Shown piece after piece: positions 22,238 through 34,610 of a stretch of DNA of 64,000 nt. The stretch is taken from NCBI GenBank assembly GCA_964034945.1, contig OZ035962.1:95666284-95730283 (forward strand). Direction: 5' to 3'. The stretch is from Chrysopilus asiliformis. Taxonomy: Eukaryota; Arthropoda; Insecta; Diptera; Rhagionidae. A model generated the notes under the pieces. The model searched no databases. It was not told where the DNA came from and saw only the letters and a list, made by a program, of their open reading frames with translations. Numbering within the stretch: position 1 is the first letter of the stretch; every line of letters begins with the position of its first letter. The position numbers were made by a program, and so were the translations under genes.

Positions 22238-22401
22238 AATTATTTGAAGCGGGCTCATCGGTCATTTGTAGGTTTTTTTTTAAATCAAAGAGTGTTTTCT
22301 TTGTAAATCCTTCATTATTTATTTATTAATTAATGTTTATTCCTCGACGTTTCGATTTAAAAAAAACCTACAAATGACCGATGAGCCCGCTTCAAATAAT
22401 T
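22238..22401. repeat. Foldback with 47-bp near-perfect arms
   Basis: Bases 22238-22285 (AATTATTTGAAGCGGGCTCA...) pair with 22355-22401 (...TGAGCCCGCTTCAAATAATT), with only one base of length difference in the T run, across a ~69-bp AT-rich spacer. No target duplication was seen. Confidence 0.8.
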
Positions 22402-23776
22402 CTTAAAATAGTATTTCAAAAATACACCAAAGCTGCATTTTTTATTGTAAAAATACCATGTCTCTCCACTTTTTTTTAAATGAACTGTTTTGCCTTTAGA
22501 ATTTGTATTGACTTGGCTTTGTTCATGAAAAAATAAAACTATTGCAAATCAAATAACAATTGATAAAAAAAAAAAACTTCTAACAAATATAAATAATCAA
22601 GAATTATACCTATGATAATTCTTTTTAGATCAAATACGAAAAACGTGTCAATTTTTTACGATAATGTAACTCTAACAAAATAAGTTTTTGTAGATTTTTG
22701 TAAAAAACTAAATAATATATAAAACTTAAATTAGAATACATCAAAATGAATGAAACAAAAAAAAAACGACAAAAGAAAAACGCGAAATAATTCGCTGTGT
22801 CGATATTGAATGAAATTTATTGTCAAGTTTTAGAAAAATATCTCCTTTTTTTTGTAGTGTGTATAACTGATTATTGCATTAGCATCGCAATGAGAACATT
22901 AAAAAATATTTTAACAAGTTGTACAAATTTAATGATTTTATTAGATATCATAAGCGTAAAATTATGTTTATCAATCCTATTATTATAAACAGGGCATGCA
23001 AGAGTTTAGAGTAAATATTTGAATATAAAATTGTTAATTTTCTTTATTAACTAGTTTTAATTTACATTCTTTTTTAGAAAAAAGTGAAAAAAACACAATT
23101 GTCATTTTTATGTAATTAGAAACACTTTTGTTACTAGAATTTTTTTAGTATGTTCCTTTTAATTTTATCATATTTTCTTCTCATCATTTGGTTGTAATTC
23201 TGAGAATTGCTCAATGTGCGTGAGATTTCTTATGAGCCAAAAAATAAATTCATTTTTCTAAATTAACTTTAAACTCTTGCTAGGATCAGTTTTAAAATGA
23301 TTATTGTATTGTGTATCAATTATACTAAAATTGTAGATAGTAATTTTAGGCTTGATTATAATTTGTTACCATTTTAGTGGTGAAGAGCGTTAGTTATAAG
23401 ACAAGAAAGCTTATTTTTGAAATTTACATGATTAAATTGTGTTCATCGTGTGGAAACAGTTTTAATCAAGTTTGATAGCTTTTTTTCTTCGCTAAAGCCG
23501 TTTAAAAAGTCGTAAGTCTACAAAATGAAAGAACTTTCACCTTTAAATTAAAATTGTTTTATGCCATGAATTTAAAAAAAAGTCAAAAGATCAAATAAAA
23601 TTTAGCAACGAAAAGGCAGCATCAGAATTTCTTTTTCGTTTTTAACATTTTGGTAATTATTGTTCAAATTTTAAATTCATTAACTTTATTTTGTAATATG
23701 TAAATGCTTAAATAAAGGTTTTTGTACACATTGAACGATGAGTTTTAATAGTTTTTTTCCTGCTAGATATCGTTTG
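22402..23776. other. AT-rich DNA, no gene recognised
   Basis: Long AT-rich stretch with poly-A and poly-T runs. AATAAAGG at 23711-23718 followed by a T/G-rich tract looks like a poly(A) site, but no gene could be attached to it. Confidence 0.35.
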
Positions 23777-24069
23777 CTATAGAGTAGCGTGACCATTTTT
23801 TTTGGAGCCAATGGGAGATAAAATGGGGGGGATAAAGGGGGATAAAAAATAAAAATGAAAAAAATTGTATCAATAAATCAAAATATTGATATTTTATTTA
23901 TGTTTTTCAATTTCAAGCACAAACTGATGATGAACTTGTTGATTCATTGTATTTTGCTTGAGAAGAGATTTGTTTCAACATATCTTTGTCCTTTTTCAAA
24001 TAATCGAAAAACTCCAAACAGCTGAGATTGATATTGTTTTTGGTAGCTGTATGAATAAATCAAATATTC

Positions 24070-24739
24070 TCGCTCGATTTTGAGGAGCAAGGTTCTTGTT
24101 TTTTTACCAGTGGCAATACTAGATTACTTTACCTTGCCTCTGGTAAGAAAAGCATATAACCGGTAAAAAAAAGTAAAAGAGATGCATGTGATTGGCTGAC
24201 CCCAGGTCTTCATTAACGATATTTTATCTCGTGAAATATCTCACCGGAAAGAAATTTTTCACAGCTAGGCAGAGATATTTCATGGAATTTCATTTCTTCG
24301 CATGCCTTTGAAGTTAAAACAACTCGTCACATTTATTGCAAAATATTAGAAACAAAGAAAATCAGGCGAAAAGAAAAACCTCTTAATGTTAAATATTCTC
24401 TTCCAAAGCCTTTTGTATCGTATTGTTTGTAAAAATTAGTTATTTTCGCAACGACTTATCGGGAGAATTTAGATTCCGCCATCTTGAATCGGGAAATTCC
24501 ATGAAATTTTGCAATTGCAAGATTTCATGAAATTTATCTCTGGGATTTTTTATCGCCGTCAACTCGAGCTCTGATTGGTCAATCAAAAATCTCTACGATG
24601 AGAAATCCTAAGTGGAGACACGGTCTGAGAACGTTGTTTTCTACCAATTGCACACTTTTCTTACCGGAGGTAAGGAAAAGTAATCTAGTGTTGCCACTGG
24701 TAAAAAAAAACAAGAACTTTGCTCCCCAAAATCGAGCGA
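24070..24739. mobile_element. Miniature element with ~85-bp terminal inverted repeats, middle level of the nest
   Basis: Left TCGCTCGATTTTGAGGAGCA and right TGCTCCCCAAAATCGAGCGA are inverted. Pairing continues through the CTTGTTTTTTTACCAGTGGC, ACTAGATTACTTT and CTCTGGTAAGAAAAG segments. Target duplications are not clear. A third element (24200-24625) lies within it. Confidence 0.75.
24200..24625 (-). mobile_element. Family-E element, copy 1 (innermost level)
   Basis: A 426-bp relative of the element at 32595-33032. Both share terminal words (CCCCAGGTCTTCATTAAC against CACCGCGTCTTGATTAAC), GAGATATTTC, GATTCCGCCATCTTGAATC and ATCGCCGTCAACTCGAGCTC in the opposite orientation. TGA flanks each side (24197-24199 and 24626-24628), fitting a 3-bp target duplication. 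Confidence 0.7.
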
Positions 24740-24875
24740 AAAAAGTCGATTTTTTCATGCGGCTACAAAAAAAATCTTGGAAAAAAGTGGATTTTTCAGG
24801 GGGATGTGGGGGATAGCCAAGTCCGAAAGGGGGATAAATGGTCACGCTACTATAGAGGGAAAGTGTGGTATTTAT

Positions 24876-24915
24876 GACGGAGACCGACTCGAGAACGGAG
24901 TCAGATAGAAACTTT
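24876..24915 (+). repeat. Family-B inner-end fragment
   Basis: ATGACGGAGACCGACTCGAG followed by AACGGAGTCAGATAGAAAC matches the start of the family-B copy at 26586 almost base for base, then the match stops. Confidence 0.6.
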
Positions 24916-26585
24916 CTGATCAGTACGTTATCCGTTTCAGACAAAATCAATTGGATCCATTCATTCAATTGACAGAGATATACTTTTTGTACGGAAAATG
25001 TCTACACCGAATTTCAAGCATTGACGAAACTATCTCCAAAAAAATGTTTCCCCAATATAAACACGCCCCAATATAACCCCAAAATAAACACTTTCCTAGA
25101 TATAAAAAGTTTTCCTGAAAAAGCTTTAGAAAAATGAATCAAATGACATTTTTATTTCATTTTCGAATTTTTGTAGACACGTCCGTTTTTGAAACCAATA
25201 GACACATTTATTAAAGACGATGGCTTAAAAATATTTGAAACTTGCTAGAACTCTAGGACATAACAAGTGTTGTCTTCGCTTAAAATCGTTTAATGTGGCC
25301 ACGCAATGCAAATTTCTTTAATGTTGAGCGTGTAATAAAAGTGATAAATCTTGATATAAGATAAATAAAAATACACCTGTGTGTATTGGACACTTCCCAG
25401 TCGTTGCTATTTTTATATATTCCAAAAGGTGAACTTAAAGCGATAGTATCTTATAAAAAAGTTCATCGCATATTAAAAACAAATAAATTTTCTTTTTTCA
25501 CATGGCCTTATACTGCACACATGTGAACTTAGATGCAAAAAACATCATTATTTCCTGAAAGTACCTCATAAAAAGTCCACGTGACTTATCTCAAAATCGA
25601 AAAACACAAAATTAGTTAATGTTGAGTTGCGAGACAAAAAAGGATCAAATACTCTCTTCCTCGATTAGAATAAATATGCTCGAGTTATATAGAAAAGATT
25701 AGACACCTGCCACAAGACTGAACAAATTTCATTTCAGTAAATTTATATAATAACAAAATTTAAAGGGACACCTTCCATACTACTCGTATCTAAATGGTGG
25801 CTATAAAAAGTGTGTTTTTGCTTTGTCATAGACACGTAGAGGTTGAGTGGATATATTTATTATAACATGTATTAAAATGGATATGTTCTGATATTTTATA
25901 GCCAGTTTTTTTGTCTGAAAAATGAGAAAAAATGCATTCGATGGACATAAAAAGTAACTGAAAAAAAAATTGTACATCATGGATATGAACTAAACTCGAT
26001 CAGAATCCTAGTTAAACCCATGACCTGGACCCTTTCCTCTGCATATAAAGCTTTTTAAGTCTTTCCAAACGACCTCGAAATCTTTACGCTCTAGTTGATT
26101 TTCAATTATGGTCGGTGCTGACTATACACCAAACGCCAGACAGCAACTTCTATATTTTTTAATGAACTCACAGTTTTACATATCGATATCATTGTTACTC
26201 GCATAAAAAATATATTTCATGTCAAATCCAGCAAAAATGAAAAATTGTTTGCAGATATTTTAATTGGATAAGTTTCCATTGAACTGTTTTCGTTTGTGGA
26301 ATCAACGAAAGGATATAAAGTTTGAAGAAAAAAAAGGAGTTTTTGTTAACGTTTTTTTTACACACGTAATGGTATAAAAAAATGCCATTGATTTATTAAT
26401 TTTAATAAATATATGGATCATTTAAATTGAAATAAAGATTTAGTTCTAATTTCTTTATTACTATTTTAAAATGCCCTTTTATCTTTTTCACAATTTAAAT
26501 TTTTATCAATGCGACTACATACTTTCATCAGTTGACTTTCATCAATAAAAATTTTATGATTAAAAAAACCTTGATTAAAAGTTTT
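24916..26585. other. No gene recognised
   Basis: AT-rich DNA with short frames only. No repeat boundary identified. Confidence 0.4.
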
Positions 26586-27181
26586 TCATGACGGAGACCG
26601 ACTCGAGAACGGAGGCAGATAGAAACATAACAAAAGCTATAATTGCCAATCTGGCAATCATTGGAGACCCGTATGGTGATATTCGTATCAAAATTCGAAC
26701 AGTTGTACCAAAATTCCACTTTGAAGTCAAAGTTTCCAATAAGATTTTTTTAAAACTTGTTCCAATCGGATTTTGATGTATGGGAGTTTTATGTAGAATC
26801 ATATTCTAAATAACTTTTGTTATTGCACTTTTTTGATAAGATGCACAGTTTTTGAGATATTCACAAAAAACGATTTCGTTCCTATTTGCCCATTATTGTC
26901 CATTTTTGCCCATTAACGAACTTAGCCTCGCATTTTACGAAAAACGGATCTGCGCAAAATTTCAAGTCTCTAGCTCAATCCATGCGCCCGCAATCCGCGC
27001 CACAGACAGACGGACGGGCAGACAGACAGACAGACAGATGGACGGACATGGAAAATTCAATTTTTTGTATCATTCTAAACACACTGGTGTAATTCATTTT
27101 TTTGTGTGATGACGGGATCTTGGCGTTACAAACGGTAAAGCAAAGTTAATATACCCTTTGGTTTCACCATACGGGTATAAA
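26586..27181 (+). repeat. Repeat family B, copy 2
   Basis: Reads ATGACGGAGACCGACTCGAG, AACATAACAAAAGCTATAAT, the box AAAATTTCAAGTCTCTAGCTC... at 26957, CGCGCCACAGACAGACGGAC with (GACA)n at 27003-27042, then ACACTGGTGTAATTCATTTT, and ends CCATACGGGTATAAA. Two overlapping frames inside translate the same repeat and are not genes. Confidence 0.8.
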
Positions 27182-27199
27182 AAGTGGTGAAATTAATTA

Positions 27200-27305
27200 A
27201 AATTATGAGGATGTCCTGTCTGTCGGTCTATCTATCTGTCCGGTTTACGTATCGTAAATACCTCGAGAACGTGTTATGCTAGCGACTTGAAATTTTTTGT
27301 AAATT
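27200..27305 (-). repeat. Box plus microsatellite, decayed
   Basis: CTGTCTGTCGGTCTATCTAT, then CTCGAGAACGTG, then GCTAGCGACTTGAAATTTTT: on the minus strand this is the same box-then-GACA order as at 5755-5840. Confidence 0.5.
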
Positions 27306-27382
27306 GGTTTTTCGAAAATCGCAGTTTTCTGTCAACTTTTAGAAAAGTAACGGTACCTATAACGGGTACCACGCATATATTA

Positions 27383-27742
27383 GGGCTATTCACTCTTGAT
27401 CGTAGATAGTAAAATCGTAGATTGTACTATACATCTACGATGGAAAAGTACAACGAAGCGTGAGCAGCGCTTTACTAGAGGTTGTGGGTTTTGTCGTAAA
27501 TTTTTGTTTAAAGCATTTTTTAACTCTTAATTTATACTAAATCATATAAATACCTTAATTTACTTACTTTTCCAATGTCCATTTTAGAGTTGGAACTAAG
27601 TTGACATGTCACAAAACATGTCTTAACCTCACTTTATTAGAATTACGACAAAAACTACTATTTTACCATACCTTCGAGTATGGTAGATTGTAGTATTCGT
27701 CGTAAAAAAATTACAATCAACTACGATAAAGAGTGTATACCC
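27383..27742. mobile_element. PIF/Harbinger-like miniature element (360 bp)
   Basis: Left GGGCTATTCACTCTTGATCG and right CGATAAAGAGTGTATACCC are inverted with a few changes. TTA duplications lie at 27380-27382 and 27743-27745. Subterminal TCGTAGAT/ATCTACGA and TACCATACC/GGTATGGTA words repeat. The GGGYATWCAC start with a TWA duplication is typical of PIF/Harbinger miniature elements. Confidence 0.8.
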
Positions 27743-27745
27743 TTA

Positions 27746-30683
27746 TTGTTTAAAAAAAATACATTTTTTTGAAAATTTCTCGAAAACTGCGCTATTGGGA
27801 AAAAATGAATCTAACAAAATTCAAAGGATATAAAATTTTCTACATTTTTTGCTTTAATGGTTTGTACGTATCTTTAACGGTTCTCGAGATATTAATTTAT
27901 TTTTAAAAATTTCAAATTAACCTCATCACGTGGGACATAATTTAAAAAGTCATAACAATTCAAACCCTTTCATAACTGAATAAATTCGAAATAGCAGCCA
28001 TATAAAGTTTCTTAACTCCAAAAAGTGTTAAAATCAATCAATCAATTACCAATCAATTTTCTGATCCGTTGCCTATGATTATCTAATTTTAGCTACAATT
28101 TTATAGTTATGGATAGTTTGCGTGCTCCGCTGCTGTATTTTTTTCGCAAAACTAAATGAAATGAGAATTCATTAATGAGACACTTTCCGACTTATCAGTA
28201 TAAAATTCCCCAACATATGCTCATGAAAAATAACAATGTTTTCACATTTGCAATATTGCTTAGCGATTCCCATCGATATAATCGACAATTACAATAATTT
28301 GGGAAATATTTCTGCAGGCACCTAAATTTTTATTCGACAATTCACCGTTAGAGTGGGATGTTAGCCTAATTTTTCTGCTTGGAACCGAACAAGGAAAACG
28401 TTCCACTGACACGTTAGGATTGTATTAAAAAATTCTTGCTAAAACGGATATGACATGTGCTTTTGTTCACATATTTGGATTGATGTTTTTATGGATGATA
28501 TGTAGCGAAATATTTAGTAACGATTTTTTATCTGTAAATCAAAGCATTGAATGTGGTGATAATTTTCACATTTGATGAGGTTTCTTTTTGAAGCTTTTAC
28601 TTCTGTCCGATGCCAATCAGATTGAATAGATGGAAAATCCCTGTAACAAATTTCCGTTTGCGAAGTTTAGACATGAGTGCACAGGTAAATTTTCCCTTTT
28701 CCATCACATGTAGAATGTTTGGTGACTTTGGGCAGAGTTTCCTTACCAAAAATATCTACAACAACTTCCATGAAAATGACTTCCTTATCGATAGACGAGC
28801 TTGCAGCGTTAGATTCCTTTAAAAATTCTGCTCGATGCCATAGAATTATATCAGATGGATCTACGGTGGTACTTTCCAGATGCAGACCAACAACCGTGTC
28901 GTCTCATTCACAATTAATGAGATCCAGCTTGGCGATACTACAACAACCTTTCGAGTAGTTTTCCAGTTCCGGAGCTAAAATTCAGTTGAGAAGGATCGAG
29001 TCGGATAAACCTGAAACCGCACTTCAACCGCAGGAAAATCCCGGGTCCGATGATTGGAAAAGCATGAGACCAAGTTCAGTTCTCGTTTGCGGATAGCAGG
29101 TATTCTCTATCTACGTTAGTACTTTTAAGATTGGTCCCATATTATCAATAAATCTTGACAGTTTCCTTAGCTTCTGGCTTCCATTCCATCTCATTTGGTC
29201 TTATTTCATTCCCTTCCAATCTTGGTCTGGTAGTTTTCAAAGTTCATGAAATGAAATCTGTCTCTATATGTTAAAATCCGTCAGACCTAATAAAAAATAC
29301 ATTTGTCAGGGGCAATATTATTTGATGGTCACAATGACAACATCATAAAGATACCATATTCATCTTTAATAAGATGTTTGTTTCAATTTCTTCAGTGAAA
29401 TGTCCTCTGAGAGTAAAGATTTATATCTGATGGTTTTGAAATTTTCCCATTAAGGGTATTAAAACCAAAGTTGGAATAGATTAACATTGAATTATTCATT
29501 TCTTGTTCGATATAAAGGTAATTAAAATTGGTAAAAAAATTTATTAAAATATACAGAAGTGTATATTTTAACAAAAGAAAACTTACGGAAGTGTAACTCT
29601 TCAATTTTAATGATACTTTGCATATTTGTAGAACCACGATTTTTTTTATTTGTGCAGCTATTAGGTTTTAATGGTTTTAAGGGGTTTTCCCCTTATCGGA
29701 GTTTCTAGTAAAAAAGCGCCTTTCGGAAATTGCTCGAAAACTGTGCGATTTGGATGAAACATAAATGCATAAATGAATAAAAGTTTAAAAAAAATTGGTC
29801 TATGTTATTAATAATAACAATATTTTCTCTCCCCAGCAGCTTATACCCCTTGATACCAAATACCTTCCTGGTTTGATATCGGTATATCGCGGAGGATCCC
29901 AAACTGGGCTTCAGGAACAAAATTTTTGGGGCTGCAAGAAGGGTTTTTTGATTTGTGGGTTAAAATTATAACTTCGTCTAAACTATATTGGAATTTGATT
30001 TCCTTAACCAATTCGTCATTTGAGATTCCAAGGGGCGCACCCCTTTTTTCTTTAAAATTTGGTTCTGGCTTTCCGACAATTTTTTTTATCGGAAAATCTT
30101 CTTTTGATCGATTTGGTTTTGCAGCAGTAAACTTTTAATAGTTCAGTAATTTTTGGTTCGGTTCAAAAAATCATTTTAAATTTTTAAATTTTTGTGAGTG
30201 TGCCGATAAGGGTGTGTTTATAACGAAATTTGTTTAATTAAAGTAAATATTTAAAACTCTATTGTGTTTGAGAAAACCGAATTATAGGAACGAATTCAAT
30301 AATTTAAAAAACAATGAATTCCTGTTGGAAGATTTGAAATAAAAGCTTCATAACAAATTTTGCAGACGTACTAGCTGACAAACATTTTATTTCATCTGCA
30401 ATTCTTCCTCTATTTAAGATGCCGAGACCATTGGCGCACATGGTGTTGTTAAATTAATTAAATTCTATGCTAAATTATTGGTGGTCAAGGATAAAATGAT
30501 TTTCAATTGACTTGCGGTTGTTTGCTCGTATTTAATTGTGTAAAATTGTGCATCGTCTTGCTATGAGAATCAATTCGACAATTAGTTAAAGAATTCTTCG
30601 CCTTGACACATAATTTTAAGACATTGGTCAATAAAATTATTGTCTCTGTTCCGTGGTGATTCATTTTCGTTGATAAAAAAGAT
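27746..30683. other. Mostly unassigned DNA
   Basis: Apart from the open frame at 28667-28903 nothing was recognised. CCCCTTATCGG near 29690 and CCGATAAGGG near 30203 form an 11-bp inverted pair that may bound a decayed element. Confidence 0.35.
28667..28903 (-). other. Unassigned open frame without its own start
   Basis: Seventy-eight codons without a stop on the minus strand, after TGA at 28904-28906 and ending TAA at 28667-28669. It contains DPSDIILWHRAEFLKESN and EVIFMEVVVDIFGKETLP. Composition looks protein-like (acidic and hydrophobic alternation) rather than AT-noise. It could be a degraded retroelement or gene exon. I do not recognise the family, and chance is not excluded. On the plus strand a 79-codon frame (28719-28958) overlaps it. 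Confidence 0.25.
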
Positions 30684-31640
30684 ATAAAAAAAAAAATAAA
30701 AAAAAATTTTTTAAAAAAAAGCTTTTATTAAAAAAGAATGCACTAAAAAGAAAAAAATAATTTTCTGGACGCTGTGTATCACAAATATAAAAGCTTTTTA
30801 AAAGCGAGATAAATTTTTATTTTATTGTTTTATGCTTTATCTCGCTTTTTAAAAGTTTTTATATTTGTGATACACAGCGTCCAGAAAATTATTTTTTTCT
30901 TTTTAGTGCATTCTTTTTTAATAAAAGCTTTTTTTTAAAAAATTTTTTTTTATTTTTTTTTATTTTGTTCTTTTTAGTCTTCGAATATATATCCTTACAT
31001 TTGAGATGTCCTTACAGGCTTTTTAACTTGAGAATCGTATTCAGCGACCCCAAAAACCCCCAGAATAGATTTTTTTCCGGAAAATTTGGAGAAAGGGATA
31101 ATCACGTTATCCTTACAGACTTTTTAATGGCATATTCGGATTTAGCGACCTCAAAAACCCCCAGAATAGATATTTTTCCGGAAAATTTGGAGAAAAGGAT
31201 AATCGCGTTATCCTTACAGGACCTTCCGTTATCCTTACTGACTTTTTAATGACAGATTCGGATTCAGCGACCCCAAAAACCCCCAGAATAGATTTTTTTC
31301 CGGAAAATTTGGAGAAAAGGATAATCACGTTATCCTTACAGGACCTTCCGTTATCCTTACTGACTTTTTAATGACAGATTCGGATTCAGCGACCCCAAAA
31401 ACCCCCAGAATATATTTTTTTCCGGAAAATTTGGAGAAAAGGATAATCACGTTATCCTTACAGGACCTTCCGTTATGCTTACAAGGACGAAGTAGTGAAA
31501 ATATTGTATTGTCATCGGACTTATATAAGTGTGCAAAATTTCAAGTCAATCGGACAAGTGGAAGTGGGTCAAAATTTGATTGCAAGATTTGACCCCGACA
31601 AACAAACAAACAAACAAGATAGCGAGCTAAATAAAAGCTT
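30684..31640 (+). repeat. Repeat family C, copy 1: foldback, 122-bp minisatellite and boxed tail
   Basis: Three parts in order. (1) 30684-30964 is a near-perfect AT-rich inverted repeat with arms of about 128 bp around a 23-bp centre, each carrying GACGCTGTGTATCACAAATA. (2) 31015-31470 is a tandem array of about four units (100-122 bp) with ACCCCAAAAACCCCCAGAAT, TTTCCGGAAAATTTGGAGAA and CGTTATCCTTACAGGACCTT. (3) The tail has CAAAATTTCAAGTCAATCGG, TTTGACCCCGA and (CAAA)n, ending near TAAATAAAAGCTTTT. Copies 2 and 3 are at 34903 and 50225. Confidence 0.8.
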
Positions 31641-31849
31641 TTAAAAAAGATTTTAACTAAGAATTGAATGCATTTTTGAGAGAGAATTTCGTAAATAAAA
31701 ACTAGAATCCATTAATCAAGGATGTCTACGCATTGAGCTGAGCGAGTTTTTAAGGGAGAGATACAATAATTGTTACAAAAAAGTCTTCATTTTGTTAGTT
31801 GAAAGATAACTGACAAAAGTGATGTTCGTCAATGTTTCTTTTTATAAGA

Positions 31850-32156
31850 CTTTATCTTAGCGGAAGCCGAACTTCGAGTGGATGATTTGTTCATGATTAA
31901 AATATCAGTCTGTTAGAGTTAAAAAATCGAGGGGCTGCTATACGATTATTTTTATCGAAGATTTTGTTGGAATCGAATTATTCTTTTGGAAAATACAGCG
32001 ATTTAAATATTGGAATTTTTCCAACTTTAAGCAGCCGCCATTTTATAACGGTACATTTCCGACATGAACGGTGGGCGGTGATGTGTTTTATAACTCGTCG
32101 CAGGCTACTCAGGAATATTTACTTAAAACGGAAATGAGGCTTCCGCTGAGGTAAAG
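31850..32156. mobile_element. Inverted-repeat miniature element (307 bp)
   Basis: Left CTTTATCTTAGCGGAAGCC and right GGCTTCCGCTGAGGTAAAG are inverted with three to four changes. Target duplication unresolved. No coding capacity. Confidence 0.65.
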
Positions 32157-32594
32157 TTTAGCCGTTCTTTGTCAAAATGAAATTTCGCGATTATTTATAT
32201 GTGGAGATTTGGGGGAAAAAAACTGACAAAAACTCGAAACTACAAATGCGAAAAATGCGAAAAAAGCCGATCTAAATAACAAGAAAAATAAGATATTTTT
32301 GAATATCTGTTTTAAAAATCTCTGTGAGGAAATTTAACGAAAATTTCGAGTAAATCGGTGAAATGGTTCTTTCTGTAAGTGCGAACGTACACACATCTTC
32401 TCGTCGCGGCAACTTTTAGTCCTCAAAATGCCTTTCCGTCGTACACGCTTCTTTACTTTTTAGTAGGAAAAACTTGTCTACAAGCGTGTGTGTGGTTCTC
32501 ATATATGTGTTGTATTTCTAGCTCAATCCCTTACTAGCTAGCACCGATGCAACATCAATTGCCACAATAGAAACTGCCAACAATCGAAGAATAA

Positions 32595-33032
32595 CACCGC
32601 GTCTTGATTTGGGATTTTTCATCGCAGAGATTTTTGATTGACCAATCAGAGCTCGAGTTGACGGCGATAAAAAATCCCAGAGATAAATTTCTTGAAATCT
32701 TGCAATTGCAAAATTTCTTGGAATTTCCTGATTCAAGATGGCGGAATCTAAATTCTCCCGACAAGTAGTTGCGAAAATAACTAATTTTTACAAACAATAT
32801 GATACAAAAAGCTTTGGAAGGGAATATATAACATTAAGAGGTTTTTCTTTTCGTCTGTTTCAGCCTTTTCAATTCACGTATTGCATTAATTGCGAAAGCG
32901 GCGACTAGGTGTTTTCTTTTCATCGCCATTTTGAGTACTAAAATTTCAAGAGATTTTCGGCCCAGCTGTCAAAAAAATCTCATTGCGGTGAGATATTTCT
33001 TGGGATGAAAAATTGTTAATCAAGACGCGGTG
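32595..33032 (+). mobile_element. Family-E element, copy 2 (438 bp)
   Basis: Perfect inverted ends CACCGCGTCTTGATT and AATCAAGACGCGGTG are flanked by TAA on both sides (32592-32594 and 33033-33035). It shares its interior (GAGCTCGAGTTGACGGCGAT, GATTCAAGATGGCGGAATCT) with 24200-24625. The 3-bp TNA duplication suggests PIF/Harbinger or a related group. The two 72-80 codon frames within are shadows. Confidence 0.8.
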
Positions 33033-33035
33033 TAA

Positions 33036-34610
33036 GGACTGGTAATTTGTTATGACATTTACTCTTTCCTACCTAACTGAAAAATAAAACTATACCTGCA
33101 ATTGGTATTTCACTATTTGCATTCATGTTTTGTTTATTTGGGATATGTTTACGAGTCGGTGGCTAAGCACCGACTGACTCAATGAAATTACGCACACATC
33201 CATGCTGACGTGCTACACGAGTGACTTCGTTTGTGTGCGTAAAAGATGAAGTGAAGAACACTTTTCGAGTGGCGACTTTTCTCCTCTTGTCGCACTCGTT
33301 TCTTTCCTACAATTGAGGCATGCTGATGACCGAAAGTTGAAACGTGTGCGCCCTCGCTAAGATATTTTGTGTCTCCCGCAATCACCCACCGAGCTCATAA
33401 TTTCGTTCGAAGCGCCCCAATACAGATAATCCTCCGATAACAGGATAGGTGGATTCCTGGAAAATTCCGTGTTGTAAGAAACCGTGTTATATGAGACTTA
33501 GAGCAGATACGAATTTTTGTACTGGTTTTTGGTGGTTCTTTTCGCACTTGATGAATATTTTAAAATAAATCTAGGAACTGGTTTTCAGATCGAATGTTTA
33601 CGTGGGGAAAATCTGTATTATACGAGAACTTCCGCAAACTGCTGATCGTGTTACAGCGAAACCGTGTTGTAGGACACCGTGCTATACAAGGGTTACATGT
33701 ACTCTGAATAAAATCTAAATTCTATTGTAATAGAAAACTTTTTGGTACAATGCACCGTTTTCGAGAAAATTGCGATGAACTGTTTCATATGAATGTGGGA
33801 GTGAGAAGGAGAGCTCCGATTAAATTGTAATGTATTGAAGAGTTATGTATTATACCGTTGTATTTGAAAATTTTGGCACTGATCTCGAGAAAGAAGAAAC
33901 AAATGTTTCATTTGTATGGGGGTAGAGGGACGACAAATAATTTTTTTGCGTACGAACCATCTCCAAGAATAGCGCAATCTTTGTGCCAAATATTGTGCTG
34001 CTAGTAGCTGTTACCGGTTTTCTGTAATGGAGTCTCAAAGATTTCATATGTCTCGAATAAAATAAAATTAAAAAAAATCAAAGCGAATATTTTTTAAAGA
34101 TTTTGTTTTTTTTTTAGAATTTGCAAATTGGAACGGAAATTCTTTTTTATGAATTTTTAAGGCTTGTCAAAATTTTGTGGAACACTTTACAAAAAAGGCA
34201 GTACAATAAACGGTTACCGCAAGTAGCAAACGGGTTTTCATTCAGTTAAATAATATGATTCATTGGTTGGCATATATTATTTACATATTCTCATTATGAT
34301 AAAATCCATTTTAAGGTGAATGGTTAGTCCATCATACAAATATTTCGTACATGAGTAGAAAATTAAAATGTTTTTCAAATTAATTGTGAATTCAATGTTG
34401 GTGCCACAAACTGAATGAATGTTTCCCACTCGAATGGTAGTTTAAATTTTGCACTGAATAATTCGGAACAAATGCGAAATACTCACTCGAAAGGTAGTCG
34501 AAAATAAATTTTTTCTGTAAAATATTGAGCACTTAAATCTGCATGTCGATATGAGAGGGTTTTTTAATATGATATTTATGTACAATAAAACATAATTTAA
34601 TTTGAGGCTA
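33036..34610. other. No gene recognised; decayed repeats
   Basis: CCGTGTTGTA/CCGTGTTATA words recur at 33465-33690, suggesting a decayed transposon. 33720-33920 carries the diverged repeat phrases (TTTTCGAGAAAATTGCGAT, TTTGTATGGGGGTAGAGGG) also seen at 46380-46600 and 57640-57740. Confidence 0.4.

Larger units (their letters stand above)
23785..24849 (-). mobile_element. hAT-type element, outer shell of a three-level nest
   Basis: Ends TAGCGTGACCATTT and AAATGGTCACGCTA are inverted. The 8-bp duplications CTATAGAG at 23777-23784 and 24850-24857 are perfect. GGGGGATAAA words sit next to both ends. On the minus strand around 23915-24055 a short frame reads NLSCLEFFDYLKKDKDMLKQ, which looks like the last piece of a protein, but no known transposase motif is present. 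A second element (24070-24739) is inserted into this one. Confidence 0.85.

Noticed and set aside
31015..31470. Four near-regular repeats resembling a CRISPR array
   Set aside because: The units are 100-122 bp with conserved interiors and no unique spacers; it is a minisatellite within family C.
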